Shown: piece by piece, positions 11,366 to 22,319 of the stretch | Layout: each line of letters starts with the position of its first letter | Numbering within the stretch: position 1 is the stretch's first letter | From: Aureobasidium sp. EXF-3400 | Taxonomy: Eukaryota; Ascomycota; Dothideomycetes; Dothideales; Saccotheciaceae | Assembly (NCBI GenBank): GCA_024195585.1 | Contig: SWBL01000248.1 | Coordinates: 1-64,000 of the forward strand | Length of the DNA stretch: 64,000 bases | Reading direction: 5' to 3' | The notes under the pieces: generated by a model | The model's input: the letters and a program-made list of their open reading frames with translations, nothing else | What the model was told of the DNA's origin: nothing | The model's database searches: none | Made by a program: the position numbers and the translations under genes

Positions 11366-12751
11366 CTATTTCAACAACGCTTGCTGAGCAGCAAGAGCCA
11401 TGGTCCTCGCATTCGTAATCTCCCATTCGAATTCTCGGAGCGCACGTAACTCGCTTCCTACGAACAGCCCACCCATCAGGCCATCGATGACGCCGGCAGA
11501 AAGACCCAACGTACTCAGTAGCATGAGCAGAAACGCTACAAAGTTGCGTGGTGACCACCAGACGGCGATAAGACAGCCAATGGCGATGAGCAGCTCGGCG
11601 CCAAAGTGGTATAAGCGGTACCTGCGTTGCTTGCGTTCGCGAAGCTCGTACTTGTGAACCATGGCGAGGATTTGGTCGTAAGTTTCGACAGGTAGGAAAG
11701 TGGTTGATGTTGGTAGAGCATTTTTGGGGTTGGATGAGCGTGTAAGTGTTGTTTCTACAGAGAAGTGATCGGATAGGGAGCAGAGGAGCTCTGGGTGTCG
11801 TTCGGTACATCCTACGTTGACACTATCAATGCTCCATTGTGATGCTGGGCCTTCTGCATCGCCGCCGAAAAAGATGTAGTCCAGACGTTTGGCTTTTGTG
11901 TCCGGTTGTGAGCCGTCCACGGGTGTGTCTTCTCTCTTCTCCAGCAGTTTCTTCTTGTCACCCTTGTTCCAGCGCCATGTATTGTACCTGTTGTCGCATG
12001 TGGTTCCATGCTCTTTCAGACATTCGTCAGATGAAGGAATCGGCACTCCTCTCGCCTTCTCGGCCTCATGCGTGGCGGCACCAATGGCAGAGTTGGGATG
12101 CAAGACTCTCCAAACATCCTTGACAGGAGAATGAGCCTCGATCAAGCGATGAGCCAGCGATAGTGGGATCATGTTGAAGTCGCCCAGGCCGAGGACCAGA
12201 TGGCCACGTTCTGCAGCGCCACGCATGAGTTTTGCAATCTCCCAGGCTTGGGCAGTGCGATGACAGATGTAGGAATCATTCGGCTCGGCTTCGTACGGAG
12301 CGTGCAGGTGTGTGGTAAAGACCTCGACAACATCTTTCTTGCCCGGACCCAGACGAATGCGGGCGCAAGCCACGCCTTTACCAACATACCAATCACCACG
12401 GTAAAAGGCAGCAGGTCGGCCATTGAGCGGGTACCTGACCATGGTGCTCTCCTCAATGGGCCACTTGGACAGGATGGCCAGGCCGCCGCCAAAGATGCCA
12501 CTCCAGTAGAACTTTCCATAGGGCAGGATGTGCTTTGTTCGTTCACGAATGGCGTTGAAGTCTTTCTGAGTCCAGCATTCTTGCAGACCGACGATTTCGG
12601 GAGCAGGGGATAGTCTGGCGAGGTGGTTGCCGATCTCTACGAGGCGTTCATGGCGGTACTTTGAGATGAACTTGAGGCCCCAGCAGTTGAGTGTGAGGAC
12701 GCGTATCGAGCTCGGTAGCTCCAGTGTCTGTCTCGTCTGCTCCATTTTCAA
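11366..12751 (-). CDS. ISC1: Inositol phosphosphingolipid phospholipase C (neutral sphingomyelinase family)
   Basis: A 461-aa enzyme of the Mg-dependent DNase-I-like (endonuclease/exonuclease/phosphatase) fold that hydrolyses inositol phosphosphingolipids to ceramides. Motifs run in family order: LTLNCWGLKF near residue 20, metal-binding Glu in LQECW (58), TTHLHAPY (about 147-153), GLGDFNMIPLS with Asp191/Asn193, the long insert, LDYIFFGGD (about 290), and the catalytic Asp-His pair in LSDHFSVE (328-329). Two hydrophobic C-terminal segments (about 384-400 and 403-430) match the double transmembrane tail needed for membrane association in yeast Isc1. Single exon. ATG at 12749-12751; Met3 is an equally possible start. 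Divergent from SWD3 across about 200 bp. Confidence 0.93.
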   Translation of the reverse strand: MKMEQTRQTLELPSSIRVLTLNCWGLKFISKYRHERLVEIGNHLARLSPAPEIVGLQECWTQKDFNAIRERTKHILPYGKFYWSGIFGGGLAILSKWPIEESTMVRYPLNGRPAAFYRGDWYVGKGVACARIRLGPGKKDVVEVFTTHLHAPYEAEPNDSYICHRTAQAWEIAKLMRGAAERGHLVLGLGDFNMIPLSLAHRLIEAHSPVKDVWRVLHPNSAIGAATHEAEKARGVPIPSSDECLKEHGTTCDNRYNTWRWNKGDKKKLLEKREDTPVDGSQPDTKAKRLDYIFFGGDAEGPASQWSIDSVNVGCTERHPELLCSLSDHFSVETTLTRSSNPKNALPTSTTFLPVETYDQILAMVHKYELRERKQRRYRLYHFGAELLIAIGCLIAVWWSPRNFVAFLLMLLSTLGLSAGVIDGLMGGLFVGSELRALREFEWEITNARTMALAAQQALLK

Positions 12752-12953
12752 GCGTGCAGTATTGCAAAAAAAGGAGATTACGACGAGTAAATTGCGAGAC
12801 AGAGGTCGATTTCTGATGTCATTTTAAGACGCAACTCTGGAGAAGGACAAACATTCGCATGTGAAAGCCAAAGTCGATCAACTTTCTTGTCGCAACCTGT
12901 CGCATACCAATTCTCGTTCTCTGCAATAGTCGACTACCTTTCCGCGGTACAAC
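12752..12953. promoter_or_regulatory. Short divergent promoter ISC1/SWD3
   Basis: Only 202 bp separate the two start codons, so both promoters and 5' UTRs must be packed here. No TATA box recognised. Confidence 0.5.
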
Positions 12954-14310
12954 ATGAGCATCGCCGACCAGGTACAAGGCCTGATGGACGACGTCCTTGG
13001 GCCAGAGCCTTCTCCGAAGCGTCGCCGACTTGATTCCAACTCACCACAATCCTCATACGAGAACGACCAAAAGCCCGACCTCGATACACCTACAGATGCA
13101 GGAAATGGATATGCATTTGAGGAAGAGTCGGATACAGGGGAACAACCCACCGCCAGCAACTCGCAGACTCCGCGCGAACGAGACCAACAAACCGATGACT
13201 CGCGACCATTGGGCGTACACTACAAGCCGTACATGACCCTGAGAGGTCACAAGAGGGGTGTCGCTGCTGTGAGGTTCTCGCCAAATGGGAAATGGGTTGC
13301 CAGTTGCTGTGAGCCATGCGACAGTCCTTCTCATTACCGACAGTCACTGATACACATCCCAGCCGCCGATTGCACCATCAAAGTGTGGAACGCTCAGACA
13401 GGGACATTGGTGCACACTCTCGAAGGCCATCTAGCCGGTGTCTCGACCATATCCTGGGCTCCTGACTCGATAGTCCTTGCATCGGGCTCCGACGACAAGT
13501 CCATCAGACTTTGGGACGTTAGGACGGTACGCAGCAGGAGATATGCTTTCGCAGAGCACGGCTGATTACAAGAGCAGGGGAAATGCATGCCAACCGCCTT
13601 GACTGGGCACCACAACTACATATACAGCATTGCCTTCTCGCCAAAGGGCAACATGCTCGTGAGCGGATCATACGACGAAGCAGTCTTTCTATGGGATGTG
13701 CGAACAGCGCGAGTGATGAGGTCGTTACCTGCTCATTCGGACCCCGTGTCTGGAGTTGACTTTGTACGAGATGGAACGCTTGTGGCATCTTGCTCGAGCG
13801 ATGGCCTCATGTGAGTTGTGCATTTGAGGATACATGATGGAAAATTGACTGACACTTTGACGCAGCCGATTATGGGATTCAAATACAGGACAGTGTCTGA
13901 AGACGCTAGTGCACGAAGACAATGCACCAGTCACATCGGTACGCTTCTCGCCTAACGGTAAATTCGTGCTTGCGGCGACACTCGACTCGAGTGTACGGTT
14001 GTGGAAGTATGTCGAGGGTCGATGCATCAAGACCTACCAAGGACATAAAAATCAAAAGTTCAGCATCAATGCGTGTTTCGGAACATATTTTAACGAGCAG
14101 GAAGATGGAGAAGAATCAGCATTTGCCATGTGCGGCGACGAAGAGGGCAAAGCAGTGATATGGGATGTCAATACCAAGACAGTTCTGCAGGTTCTGGACG
14201 GACACGACGATGTGGTGCTTGGGGTCGATAGCAGCCCGGACAGCAGTATGGTGGCGACGTGCAGCCTGGACGGGACCATCAGGGTGTGGAAGAACAGCCC
14301 TGATAAGTAA
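12954..14310 (+). CDS. SWD3: COMPASS complex WD40 subunit Swd3 (WDR5-like)
   Basis: WD40 scaffold of the Set1/COMPASS histone H3K4 methyltransferase. Exons 12954-13308, 13363-13526, 13578-13810 and 13866-14310 join in frame to 398 aa. After a disordered N-terminus with the basic patch SPKRRRLD come seven WD repeats from about residue 90, including MTLRGHKRGVAAVRFSPNGK, TGTLVHTLEGHLAG, SGSYDEAVFLWDVRTARV, DNAPVTSVRFSPNGKFVLAA and the terminal LDGTIRVWKNSPDK. The blocks HNYIYSIAFSPKGNMLVSGS and LPAHSDPVSGVDF are strongly WDR5/Swd3-like. Introns are 54, 51 and 55 nt, with donors GTGAGC, GTACGC and GTGAGT. The exon 2/3 junction gives DVRT-GKCM. Confident family call; yeast Swd3 and metazoan WDR5 are equivalent names. 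Confidence 0.92.
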
Positions 14311-14487
14311 GAAGATTAGGTAGTCATTTATAGTAGCTGAATGAAATAGTGAAAGAGGGTGAATGGCATAAGTGAGGATAAAGAGGGACGACAGGAAGCT
14401 CGGACGCGTTTGGCGGACAGCGTCATCGGATTCAGTCCATCCGTAAACTCCACCAGCTGCTTCAAACAACAAAGCATTCAACACAAC

Positions 14488-16091
14488 ATGGCCGACCTTG
14501 TGAGCTACTTACTGTCGGATCCGCTGGTTGATGACAATGGCACCCCTCTGGACGACAAGAAGTGCGATGCGAGTCTACGCAGACTGGTCGATTACATGCG
14601 AAAGCTCAAGGCCCAGGATGTGCCGCAACAGGTCCAGGGCAAGCCCTTGGTAGATGTGAGTTGCTGCTGAGTCGTCCTGTTGACACACAACTGACTTGGC
14701 CTGATAGCTACTGGATCCCACCCGTAACACAATCGGCTACTTGGCCGTGCTCCTCGCATACGCCCAACAGGCAGTCCTGGCGCAACAGGTGGCGCTGGTT
14801 GCCAACTTCCTCACACACTTCGACCCTGTCCAGGCCCGCTATGTCGGTCCCGAGTTGCAGCAGCTACTGCTCTGGCTGTCAAACTACTATGATCATTCTA
14901 GAGACGTACGACCATACCCACATTGCCTGCTGCCTTTGACTAACGTCTGTATTAGGCATCCGTCATTCCCTACATCGCAACTGCCATCCTTCGCCTAGAC
15001 CCAGAGTCCAGTACCCTCACATCCAACCACCTTCTTTTTCTGCGACTATGTCTGTCAGCCCGTCTGCCTCGTCAAGCCCTGCCTATCCTCGACAAGGACA
15101 TCTACAACCTCCCCACCGATCCTCAAAAGGGTGTCGACGACCGTCTGCCATGCTCCGACCACGAACTCAGTGCCACTTTTATCACAAAGTCATCACACAT
15201 TTCGGCAGCCCTGACAGCCTCGGACGTCCATGAATACTACTTGTTGGGTGCACACGTCTACATCGGCCTGCATCGCTATACCCGCGCTCGTCTCTTCCTC
15301 GAACTTGTCCTTGGTTCGCCTACTCAAAATGTTGCAACTCCTTTGATGGTTGAGGCATACAAAAAGTCCATTCTCGTCAGCTTGCTGTCTACTGGTTCTC
15401 TCACATCTACCAAAGCCTTGATCAACACCCAAATGATCAAGACATACTCCAGTCTGTCCAAGCCGTACGAAGTCCTTGCAGATGTCTTCAAGAAGCGTGA
15501 TGTCCCACGCTTGGACGCCGAGATCGCTGCTGCAACTGCTATTTGGGATGAGGTATCATTGTTCAAACAACTGCTCTTGAGCCTACATGGCTAATTTATA
15601 TCCAGGACGGTAACACAGCCATCGTTAATCAGGTCGCTGATTCATTGCGCCGATACCGTGTCATCGACCTTCAAAAGACCTACGCTGCCCTTCCTATTGA
15701 AACGATCGCTCTCCACCTCAATCTTACTCCGCCAGCCACCACAACTCTTCTCAGCACTATGATCCGTGATGGCCACCTGAACGCCATGCTTCCTCCACCT
15801 ATTGCGGGCGCTGATACCAAGCCTGTCCTTCGCTTCCTCTCAAACAACCCCAACCAACCCGCTGTTGACCAAGACGCTCTCTTGAAGGAGAAATCCGCTC
15901 ACATCGAGCGACTGGCCAAACACGTTCGCGAAGCCGATCGCAGACTTGCCGTTCAGAAGGAGTTTGTCGACTTTACTCGCAGAAGCAAGCGTGCCGAGAC
16001 TGCTGGTGCTCAAGGCTATGAAGATCCGATGGATGTTTGGGACGCACCTGAAAACGGCGACCAGGACGAGGACATGATGGCCGACCTTTGA
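14488..16091 (+). CDS. csnC: COP9 signalosome subunit 3
   Basis: PCI-domain subunit of the COP9 signalosome, which deneddylates cullin-RING ligases. Exons 14488-14655, 14708-14905, 14956-15552 and 15606-16091, all phase 0, give 482 aa; introns are 50-53 nt. Diagnostic CSN3 blocks: DVHEYYLLGAHVYIGLHRYT followed by RARLFLELVLGSPTQNVA, and VEAYKKSILVSLLSTGSL (human CSN3 has the similar LEAYKKYILVSLILLGK). The C-terminal winged-helix part of the PCI domain follows (SLRRYRVIDLQKTYAALPIE, MIRDGHLNAMLPP). The tail is acidic (ENGDQDEDMMADL). It starts 177 bp after the SWD3 stop on the same strand and converges on BUB1. The proteasome lid subunit Rpn3 is the main alternative but fits the N-terminal half less well. 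Confidence 0.85.
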
Positions 16092-16576
16092 TCACTGCAT
16101 CATTTTGGGAAGGAGAAGCGACTCGGTACTATTACGACATGACTGCATATGAGACGGCGTTTGCTTTGAGGCGGAGGAGCCTCAGTTTACCTTTTTTCCC
16201 TTGCTTTTTTGTTACATGCAGCCTAGACGACACGAGGCTCGAGTGCATTGCAGATGATGCATCAGATTAGCTCAATATACGTGGCTAAATTAGAATCAGA
16301 ATTGATCAATAATTCCGATAACTACAACTCTGCTGGCAAAGCCATTTTTTAATACACATGTCGATGTGACACGTAACGCTGAAAGCCTTCATCGGTCACA
16401 GCGGGTAATATCAAACAGTGAAATGCTCAGATATTGTCTTGCGAGAAGAAAAAGTGTGTCAATCATATACGAAACTCCAGAACAGTCTACCAGACGCCAA
16501 AGTCATCAAAACGTCTATCGAAACCCACAAGAGCAGCATACCTCAGACAAAAAGAAACAGAAGAAGCGAACAAGCT
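16092..16576. other. Convergent intergenic region csnC/BUB1
   Basis: 485 bp between two converging genes; contains both 3' UTRs. No gene or RNA seen. Confidence 0.45.
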
Positions 16577-19500
16577 CTACCTCTTCCTCGCCTTGACGGC
16601 CTCCTCCATCTTCCTGACCATCGTCTTGAGTCCAACGCCTTTATCGCAATTGCTAACCAACCACGCCTCCATCTTCTCTCTCAACCCCTTGAGTCCCTTG
16701 CACAAAGGCATTCTCGCACCTTCCTCTTGCTGCGTGAACATTTGCGGATTCAACAGCATCTCAAAAGCTTGGCCCCAGATCTCTTGTTGCCAATATCTCT
16801 TTAGGCCTTCTTTGATCTTGTAGTGTTTGGTAGCGCCTGCACCTATACCGCTGCCCTTTTCGGCAACGGTGGACATGTATTTGCCAAACAGGAGACTGTG
16901 GAGAAGGCCAGCGAGACCGTGGTAGTCGACTTGGTAGGTCCAAGGACGTAGTTCGCGCATCTCTGCACAATCTGCTGAGGAAGTCTCCCAATCGGCTACG
17001 AACTGGACGTCGGGAGCAAACACGCGCATGTCGATGCCGCGGCCAAAGTCGATGAGCGAAACACCTTTGGATTTCCAGCCGTTGCTGCCGGAGGGGTCGT
17101 AGGTTGATGACCATGAAGGTGTGTCTTCGAGACGTACAAGCACATTGTCGCCTTTCAGGTCTCCGTGGATCAGACCTTTGTTGTGTAAAGCCTCTACTGT
17201 GCGAATCAGTTCCACGGCAAAGAACATGGCTAGTGCTTCGTCTAGCGTGCCTCCTGCTTCTGCTCTTGCTACATTGATCAGGTCGAGTAAAGTGCCTTGG
17301 CCTCTAAATTCTTCAATCAAAAAGCCTTCGTCGCGGAAAATGTGCATCTCATAGGCGTGGATAACGGATTCGGTTGCGCGAGATACGCCCAAGCGACGGT
17401 GGACTTGCCGCAACATGTAGAACTCCCAAGCTGAGGGTGGGTCTTCCATCTTGAGTGCTTCGAAGGTGTGGCGTTGGATGGCAGAGAAAGCGCCTTGGCC
17501 CATTACAGATGCGTTCTCATCGTTTTCGTTGTTAGCATTCTCGGCTGAAGGATTTGCGTTGTGGTTTTCGATCAGGTACACAGGGGCAAAGGCACCGGCG
17601 CCGAGTTCACGCTTCAGTGTATATTTGCTGGAAGAGTGTGCAAAGGCGAGAACAGGAGCTGGAGGCAACGATGCACTGCTTTTGTCTGTTGCGGTCTTGC
17701 CTTTGCCAACTGCCTTTGAGTATTTGCGGATCTCGGGTGTGCGTGCGTGTTGGATGTTTTTGTGTTCATAGTAGCCTTCATACGAGCTCAATGGCGGGTG
17801 GATCTGTGACAAGATGGTTTGACGGATCTCTGGATCTACAGGGTTGATTTGCGGATCTTTGATGATGGGACCTTTGTTGATGGGCTCCGCAGTCGTTGCT
17901 GGACGAAGGGCAAGAGGCTTTGGCTTAGCAGCGACATCTTCGCTCAGGGATACTATCCCCTTTGTCGTTTTGGTGCGGATGGGCTGTAGAATCTTGCGTT
18001 TATTCTCGAGGTCTGCACCGCTGAGGACTTGGAAGGGACTGCTCATGAGGCTGTCTTCGTCATCTTCATCCTCGTCTTCTTCCTCCTCGATGTCTGCATT
18101 GCCGTGATTCTGTCTTGATGGTGTTTTGGCTGCAAAGCCCTTCTCCAGCTCGGCGCGGATGGTTGCAGCACCAATAGAAGACTCGGTGTGTTCGACAATG
18201 GGAGTCATGAAGGGCAGACGGTTCTGAGCAACGATGACAGGATCACGATACTGTGACCTTACAGGCTCATAACCCTCAGGCGGTATCGGGACGTACTTCA
18301 TCTTTTGCTCACCATTCTCTCCGTGTAATGGTGCCGGCATCTCTTCTATCGGTGTCGACAGCTCTTCGTCGTCCTTGGAGTGTGCAGAGGTTGCAGCAGT
18401 CTCAGTGACTGGCTTGCTTTCGTCGTAGTCAGACCAAGCACTAACGTTGGTCTTGTCTTCATCTTCATCATCATCATCATCTTCTTGGTCTTCGGTATCT
18501 TGTGTCGTTTCTTCCTTGGATGATTGTTGCGATGCAAGAATTTCTCGTCGTGTTTCGTCACCATAATCGCTTCCTGCACCCGAGACATGACCAGTAGTGG
18601 TGTCTTCTTCATCGCTGCTATAGTCGTCATCGCTGTCATCATCGCTATCTTCTTCGCTTTCTGACTCTTCTGGCTCCTCTTCTGCAGCAGTTTGTACAGG
18701 TTGACTGAAAATGCCATAAATCTCGTCCATGGCTTCCTTTGTGTTGATAGTCATAGTAGGCTCGGCGACCTTCTTCTTTCGTAGCTTTTTCCCTGAGGGC
18801 GAATCCATGTTGAGTTTGATGGTTTGAGTCTCTTTCTGTACATGCTCGACGTCCATGACCTTGATCTTGCGCGTTCGGTTAGCACGCTCTTCGCGTCGCA
18901 TTCTCTTTGCAAGTTCGACATCGGCCTTGGATGGAGGTCTGTTCTCGTCATTCTCATCTCTGATAGGTACAACCTTAAGAGAAGTGTCGATGGTAAGCGG
19001 TGAAGGTTGTGCAGGTGTTGGCTTGTTCTCGGAGTCATCTTGGAAAATCTGGAAGCCTCGTTGACTTGTCGGTCGTTCTTGCTCTGGTTGCTTTTCGGCA
19101 GCAGGTGCGTCGCTAAAGATGGCGAACCCACGCTTCTGCTCCTTTGGTTGTTGATTGATTGGCGCAGCCTTCTGTGCTTGGTTAGTAGATTGAGCCTGCC
19201 TTCTTTCGGCAGCCCAATCACGATCTAGCCAACCCCGATGCCTGGCTCTTAGTTCTTCGAAGCAAAACTCGATAGAGGGGTCGCTGGGGTCAGGATAGAC
19301 GGCTTCAAGATTCACAAAGACACATTCAGGTCTACCAGTCTTGAGATTGATGACTCGTTGGGAAGCATGTTTACTTGATTCGTATGCATGTCGTACAGTA
19401 GAAGATGACTGGAATACACAACAACGTCGCCAGCCCGTTAGTCCTGCATTCGTGAATATTTGGAACGTAAAAAGAGGATGGGGGGAATGGATCGCTTACC

Positions 19501-20459
19501 CTGAAAATAGCCATCTTCTGAACACCTGTGTTTGTCTTGCCCGTCTTCAACGTCTCTCCAGCCATTGGTTTAGGCGCAATGGTGTTCTCCTTCTTTCTGT
19601 TTTGGATAGACTCGATACTGTCCCATCCGTTCTTCTCGCCAGGGGTTCCGAAAGCGCTCTGATCTTGTGGTGCTTCGTCGGTAAAAATGGCCATCTTTCC
19701 AGCCTTGGGCTTCTTTGATGTAGTGGATTTTGCTGCTTGCTGCGGTGTGGTTGCGCCAAGTGCAGCGGCAAAGGGGTCGACTTTGGCACCAAGAACGGCG
19801 CGAGCGACAGGAAGAGCAGGACTTGTTGGTTCGGGAACATCTTGAGGACGAGCAGCATTGCGTTGCTGGAACTCGTTGAATTTCCTCGTCAGACGTGCGA
19901 CAGGAGTAGCGCCCTTCTCTATGCCCATGTTGTAGACTTCTTCTGCCTGTGTCCATCGGCCAGCCTGCTCTAGCCAAGCAGCGAATTCTTCATAGTAGAG
20001 TGCGAGCGATTCAGCGATGCCGTGGCGGTTGAGGAAGACGAAAGTCTCTCGCGGAGCATCCGAGAAGAAACGGATGTAGTGTAGCCATAGTTTCAAGTAG
20101 CGCGGGTCGTTCTTGTATTGTGGCGAAGAAAGGAAAGCTCTAGTGGCACGCTCGAGGAGAGGCAGCAGTTGGGATTGCGGTGTTGATTGCGCCGAGGGAT
20201 ATGTGTCGAGGGTCCACTTGACGTAGCGGTCGTAGATGTCGAGCGGGTCGTCTGCTTCGTCAATCAAGGCAAGCTCGTCCTCGTACTCTTTGCGCTCCCC
20301 ATCGTGGGCATCGTTGTTGAGAGAAGTTCGTTGTCCGCTGGTCAATGGCGGCGAGTAGAGGGCTGCCAAAGCTCTTGCTGATCGGCCACTCGGTAGTGCT
20401 TGAATGTTCTCCTTGTGTCCCTCGATGACCTCGAAGTCGATCAGATCCGAGGGTGCCAT
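16577..20459 (-). CDS. BUB1: Spindle checkpoint kinase Bub1 (Bub1/Mad3 type)
   Basis: Kinetochore kinase of the spindle assembly checkpoint. Two exons, 19500-20459 and 16577-19408, flank a 91-nt intron (donor GTAAGC, acceptor TTCCAG); the join reads MAIFR-SSSTVRHAYESSKHAS. Product 1263 aa. Domains in order: KEN box at residues 16-18 (GHKENIQALPSGRSARALA), the Mad3/Bub1 TPR region (about 50-185, with DPRYLKLWLHYIRF), a Bub3-binding GLEBS-like motif near 535-557 (PTMTINTKEAMDEIYGIF), long acidic disordered stretches, and a C-terminal kinase from about 915. The kinase keeps Lys973 (EALKMEDP), HGDLKGDN (about 1068-1075) and DFG (about 1107). It therefore has both the KEN box used by Mad3 and an apparently active Bub1 kinase. 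One KEN box only was noticed. Convergent with csnC. Confidence 0.93.
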
Positions 20460-20906
20460 TGTTGCTGTATGTGGTTAGTCGTGTTGTGTCTATCTCTCCA
20501 TGCGCTCTGGGACATTTTATTGTTTGGGTACCCCGGCTTTTGTTGACTTACGAAGCTTGGCGTAAACAAATCACATGCCAATCCATCACATGCACCCAAC
20601 ACGACTTCGTCTTGTCCATCTTCTTGATTTCCACAAAATCTGCCAATTGATCCTCTGACTTGACAACAATGGGCTGTGTACTCGTAGCGACCTCTCTTTC
20701 ACAGATTTTGGCCCATCTTTGTTCGGTCTACTTGACTTCTTGCAATACCTTTGTGATGCACCGACTTTCATTCTTCTCAAGTGACGAAAGATACCTCGCT
20801 CTGCTAACACCAGCATGATGCTCCAGAATCCTTATATGCCTTCTGCGTGGTCACTGATGCTTATGCTACCAACTCGATCCTGCAAGTCAGTCCACCAACC
20901 CACAAG
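20460..20906. promoter_or_regulatory. Divergent upstream region BUB1 / zinc-finger gene
   Basis: 447 bp between two divergent start codons, carrying both promoters. No specific element identified. Confidence 0.4.
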
Positions 20907-21785
20907 ATGAACAAACAGAAGCGCCAAGACCTGGTTAACGAGCTCTGGAAAAGAGACGATCCTCAGGTCATGATAGTGAGATACGATGACGACCTTGACC
21001 GAATTGGAACACAGGCTGAGACTGTCACCTTCCACACGAATCCCATACAAGCCATCGAAGCATTCCTCCTTCTGCTACTTACAAGACGATCGCACCACTA
21101 TGCCTTCTTGGAGAATGGTCAGTACACCATCAAGTGGCTCAACGCCCACCTAAACTCTCAGAAACCCCCTACTCCAAATCACTTTGTCGATGAGGTCATG
21201 TCCGATCTGACTGAAAATCACACTGTCCATCACAAGATCACATACATCAAAATCATCTCCTACCTCGACTATCAAACTAGAGGCCACGGCACGCCTGACC
21301 CAAGACTCAACGCTACCACCAACTTACCTCTGGTCTCTATGCCTGAGTCTGCCTACGCCCTCCACGATGAACAGCCAAGTCTTGACCCAGCTCCTGCTTC
21401 AGAACTTCCGGAAGGAGAGATGCCTAGTACTGGCACTCTGATCAATACAGACGACGTTTTCATGTTTGACCATGATGCCCCACCTATCTGGGACCCAGCA
21501 AGAGCACCGGGTGAGTATTCCTTCCTCGATGATGAAGTTCAAGCTCAGCTTGAGCCTTTCGAGACTGAGCCGTACACTCCTCTCTTTGCCGAACCAACTC
21601 CAGGTCCTGTGCCCCTTCCACCAGCTAATGACGTCCCTCCACGTGAGATCCGTAACACTCGCTTGAGTCTAGAAGCTCGTAGAGTCTTCGCTTGTACCTT
21701 CCCTGGATGTTCCTCGCGCTTGACCAGGCCCTCTGACCTCCAACGTCACTGGCGAAATGTGCATCGTGGTCATACTCAACAGTGA
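20907..21785 (+). CDS. Single C2H2 zinc-finger orphan protein
   Basis: A 292-aa single-exon ORF; ATG at 20907 is the first in-frame Met (MNKQKRQDLVNELWKRD). The N-terminal 120 residues are a helical region I do not recognise (PIQAIEAFLLLLLTRRSHHY, HKITYIKIISYLDYQ). The middle is Pro/Glu-rich and disordered. The extreme C-terminus is one classical C2H2 finger, C-x4-C-x12-H-x4-H (ACTFPGCSSRLTRPSDLQRH, then WRNVH). A single C-terminal finger with a Pro-rich linker suggests a DNA-binding or regulatory protein. It is divergent from BUB1 and is the first gene of a block (20.9-28 kb) of unrecognised genes, so it may be lineage-specific. Confidence 0.65.
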   Translation: MNKQKRQDLVNELWKRDDPQVMIVRYDDDLDRIGTQAETVTFHTNPIQAIEAFLLLLLTRRSHHYAFLENGQYTIKWLNAHLNSQKPPTPNHFVDEVMSDLTENHTVHHKITYIKIISYLDYQTRGHGTPDPRLNATTNLPLVSMPESAYALHDEQPSLDPAPASELPEGEMPSTGTLINTDDVFMFDHDAPPIWDPARAPGEYSFLDDEVQAQLEPFETEPYTPLFAEPTPGPVPLPPANDVPPREIRNTRLSLEARRVFACTFPGCSSRLTRPSDLQRHWRNVHRGHTQQ

Positions 21786-22319
21786 TTGCTCATTAGCAGC
21801 AACTGGTCACAGTAAGTCTTTCCTTAGCATTGGTAGGTCTTTTTCCTCTTTTTTTTTTCTTTTAGTTTTACAATAAGTACTCAATACAGTTTTTTTCTTT
21901 TGACATGACCTCTCTCTAACTCCCAGTAAAAGCTACGTGTTCACCCAGAAAATGGTATGATTCAATCCCTGAGACGGAAAGGTCCAACATGTAATCAATT
22001 TCGTTGCATCATCAGCCATTCAGCTCCCCGTTACTTTATACACTGAAGAACGCAGTCAGAAAGCGGAACAGACCCATTGCAGGCGGAGAGACAACACCCT
22101 TACCTCAATTGGAGCCAACTCCTTCCAGCTCTCACATACTTTCAAGGGGATGTTGTTTTCATTGTTTCTAGACCTCACTCTCACTCGGCTCTGCCTTCTA
22201 TAACACGTTTCTTTGTCTCACTCTGCACATGGAGAGCTCGAAATCTTGAGCTACTAGACGTACAAATACGACCTGATGGTTTGCCTCTGTTCCTCTTTTT
22301 CACCTCTGCTCACGACAAA
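21786..22319. other. Intergenic region with T-rich tracts
   Basis: 3' UTR of the zinc-finger gene and upstream region of the next orphan. It contains homopyrimidine/T-rich runs around 21841-21900 and no recognisable gene. Confidence 0.4.
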
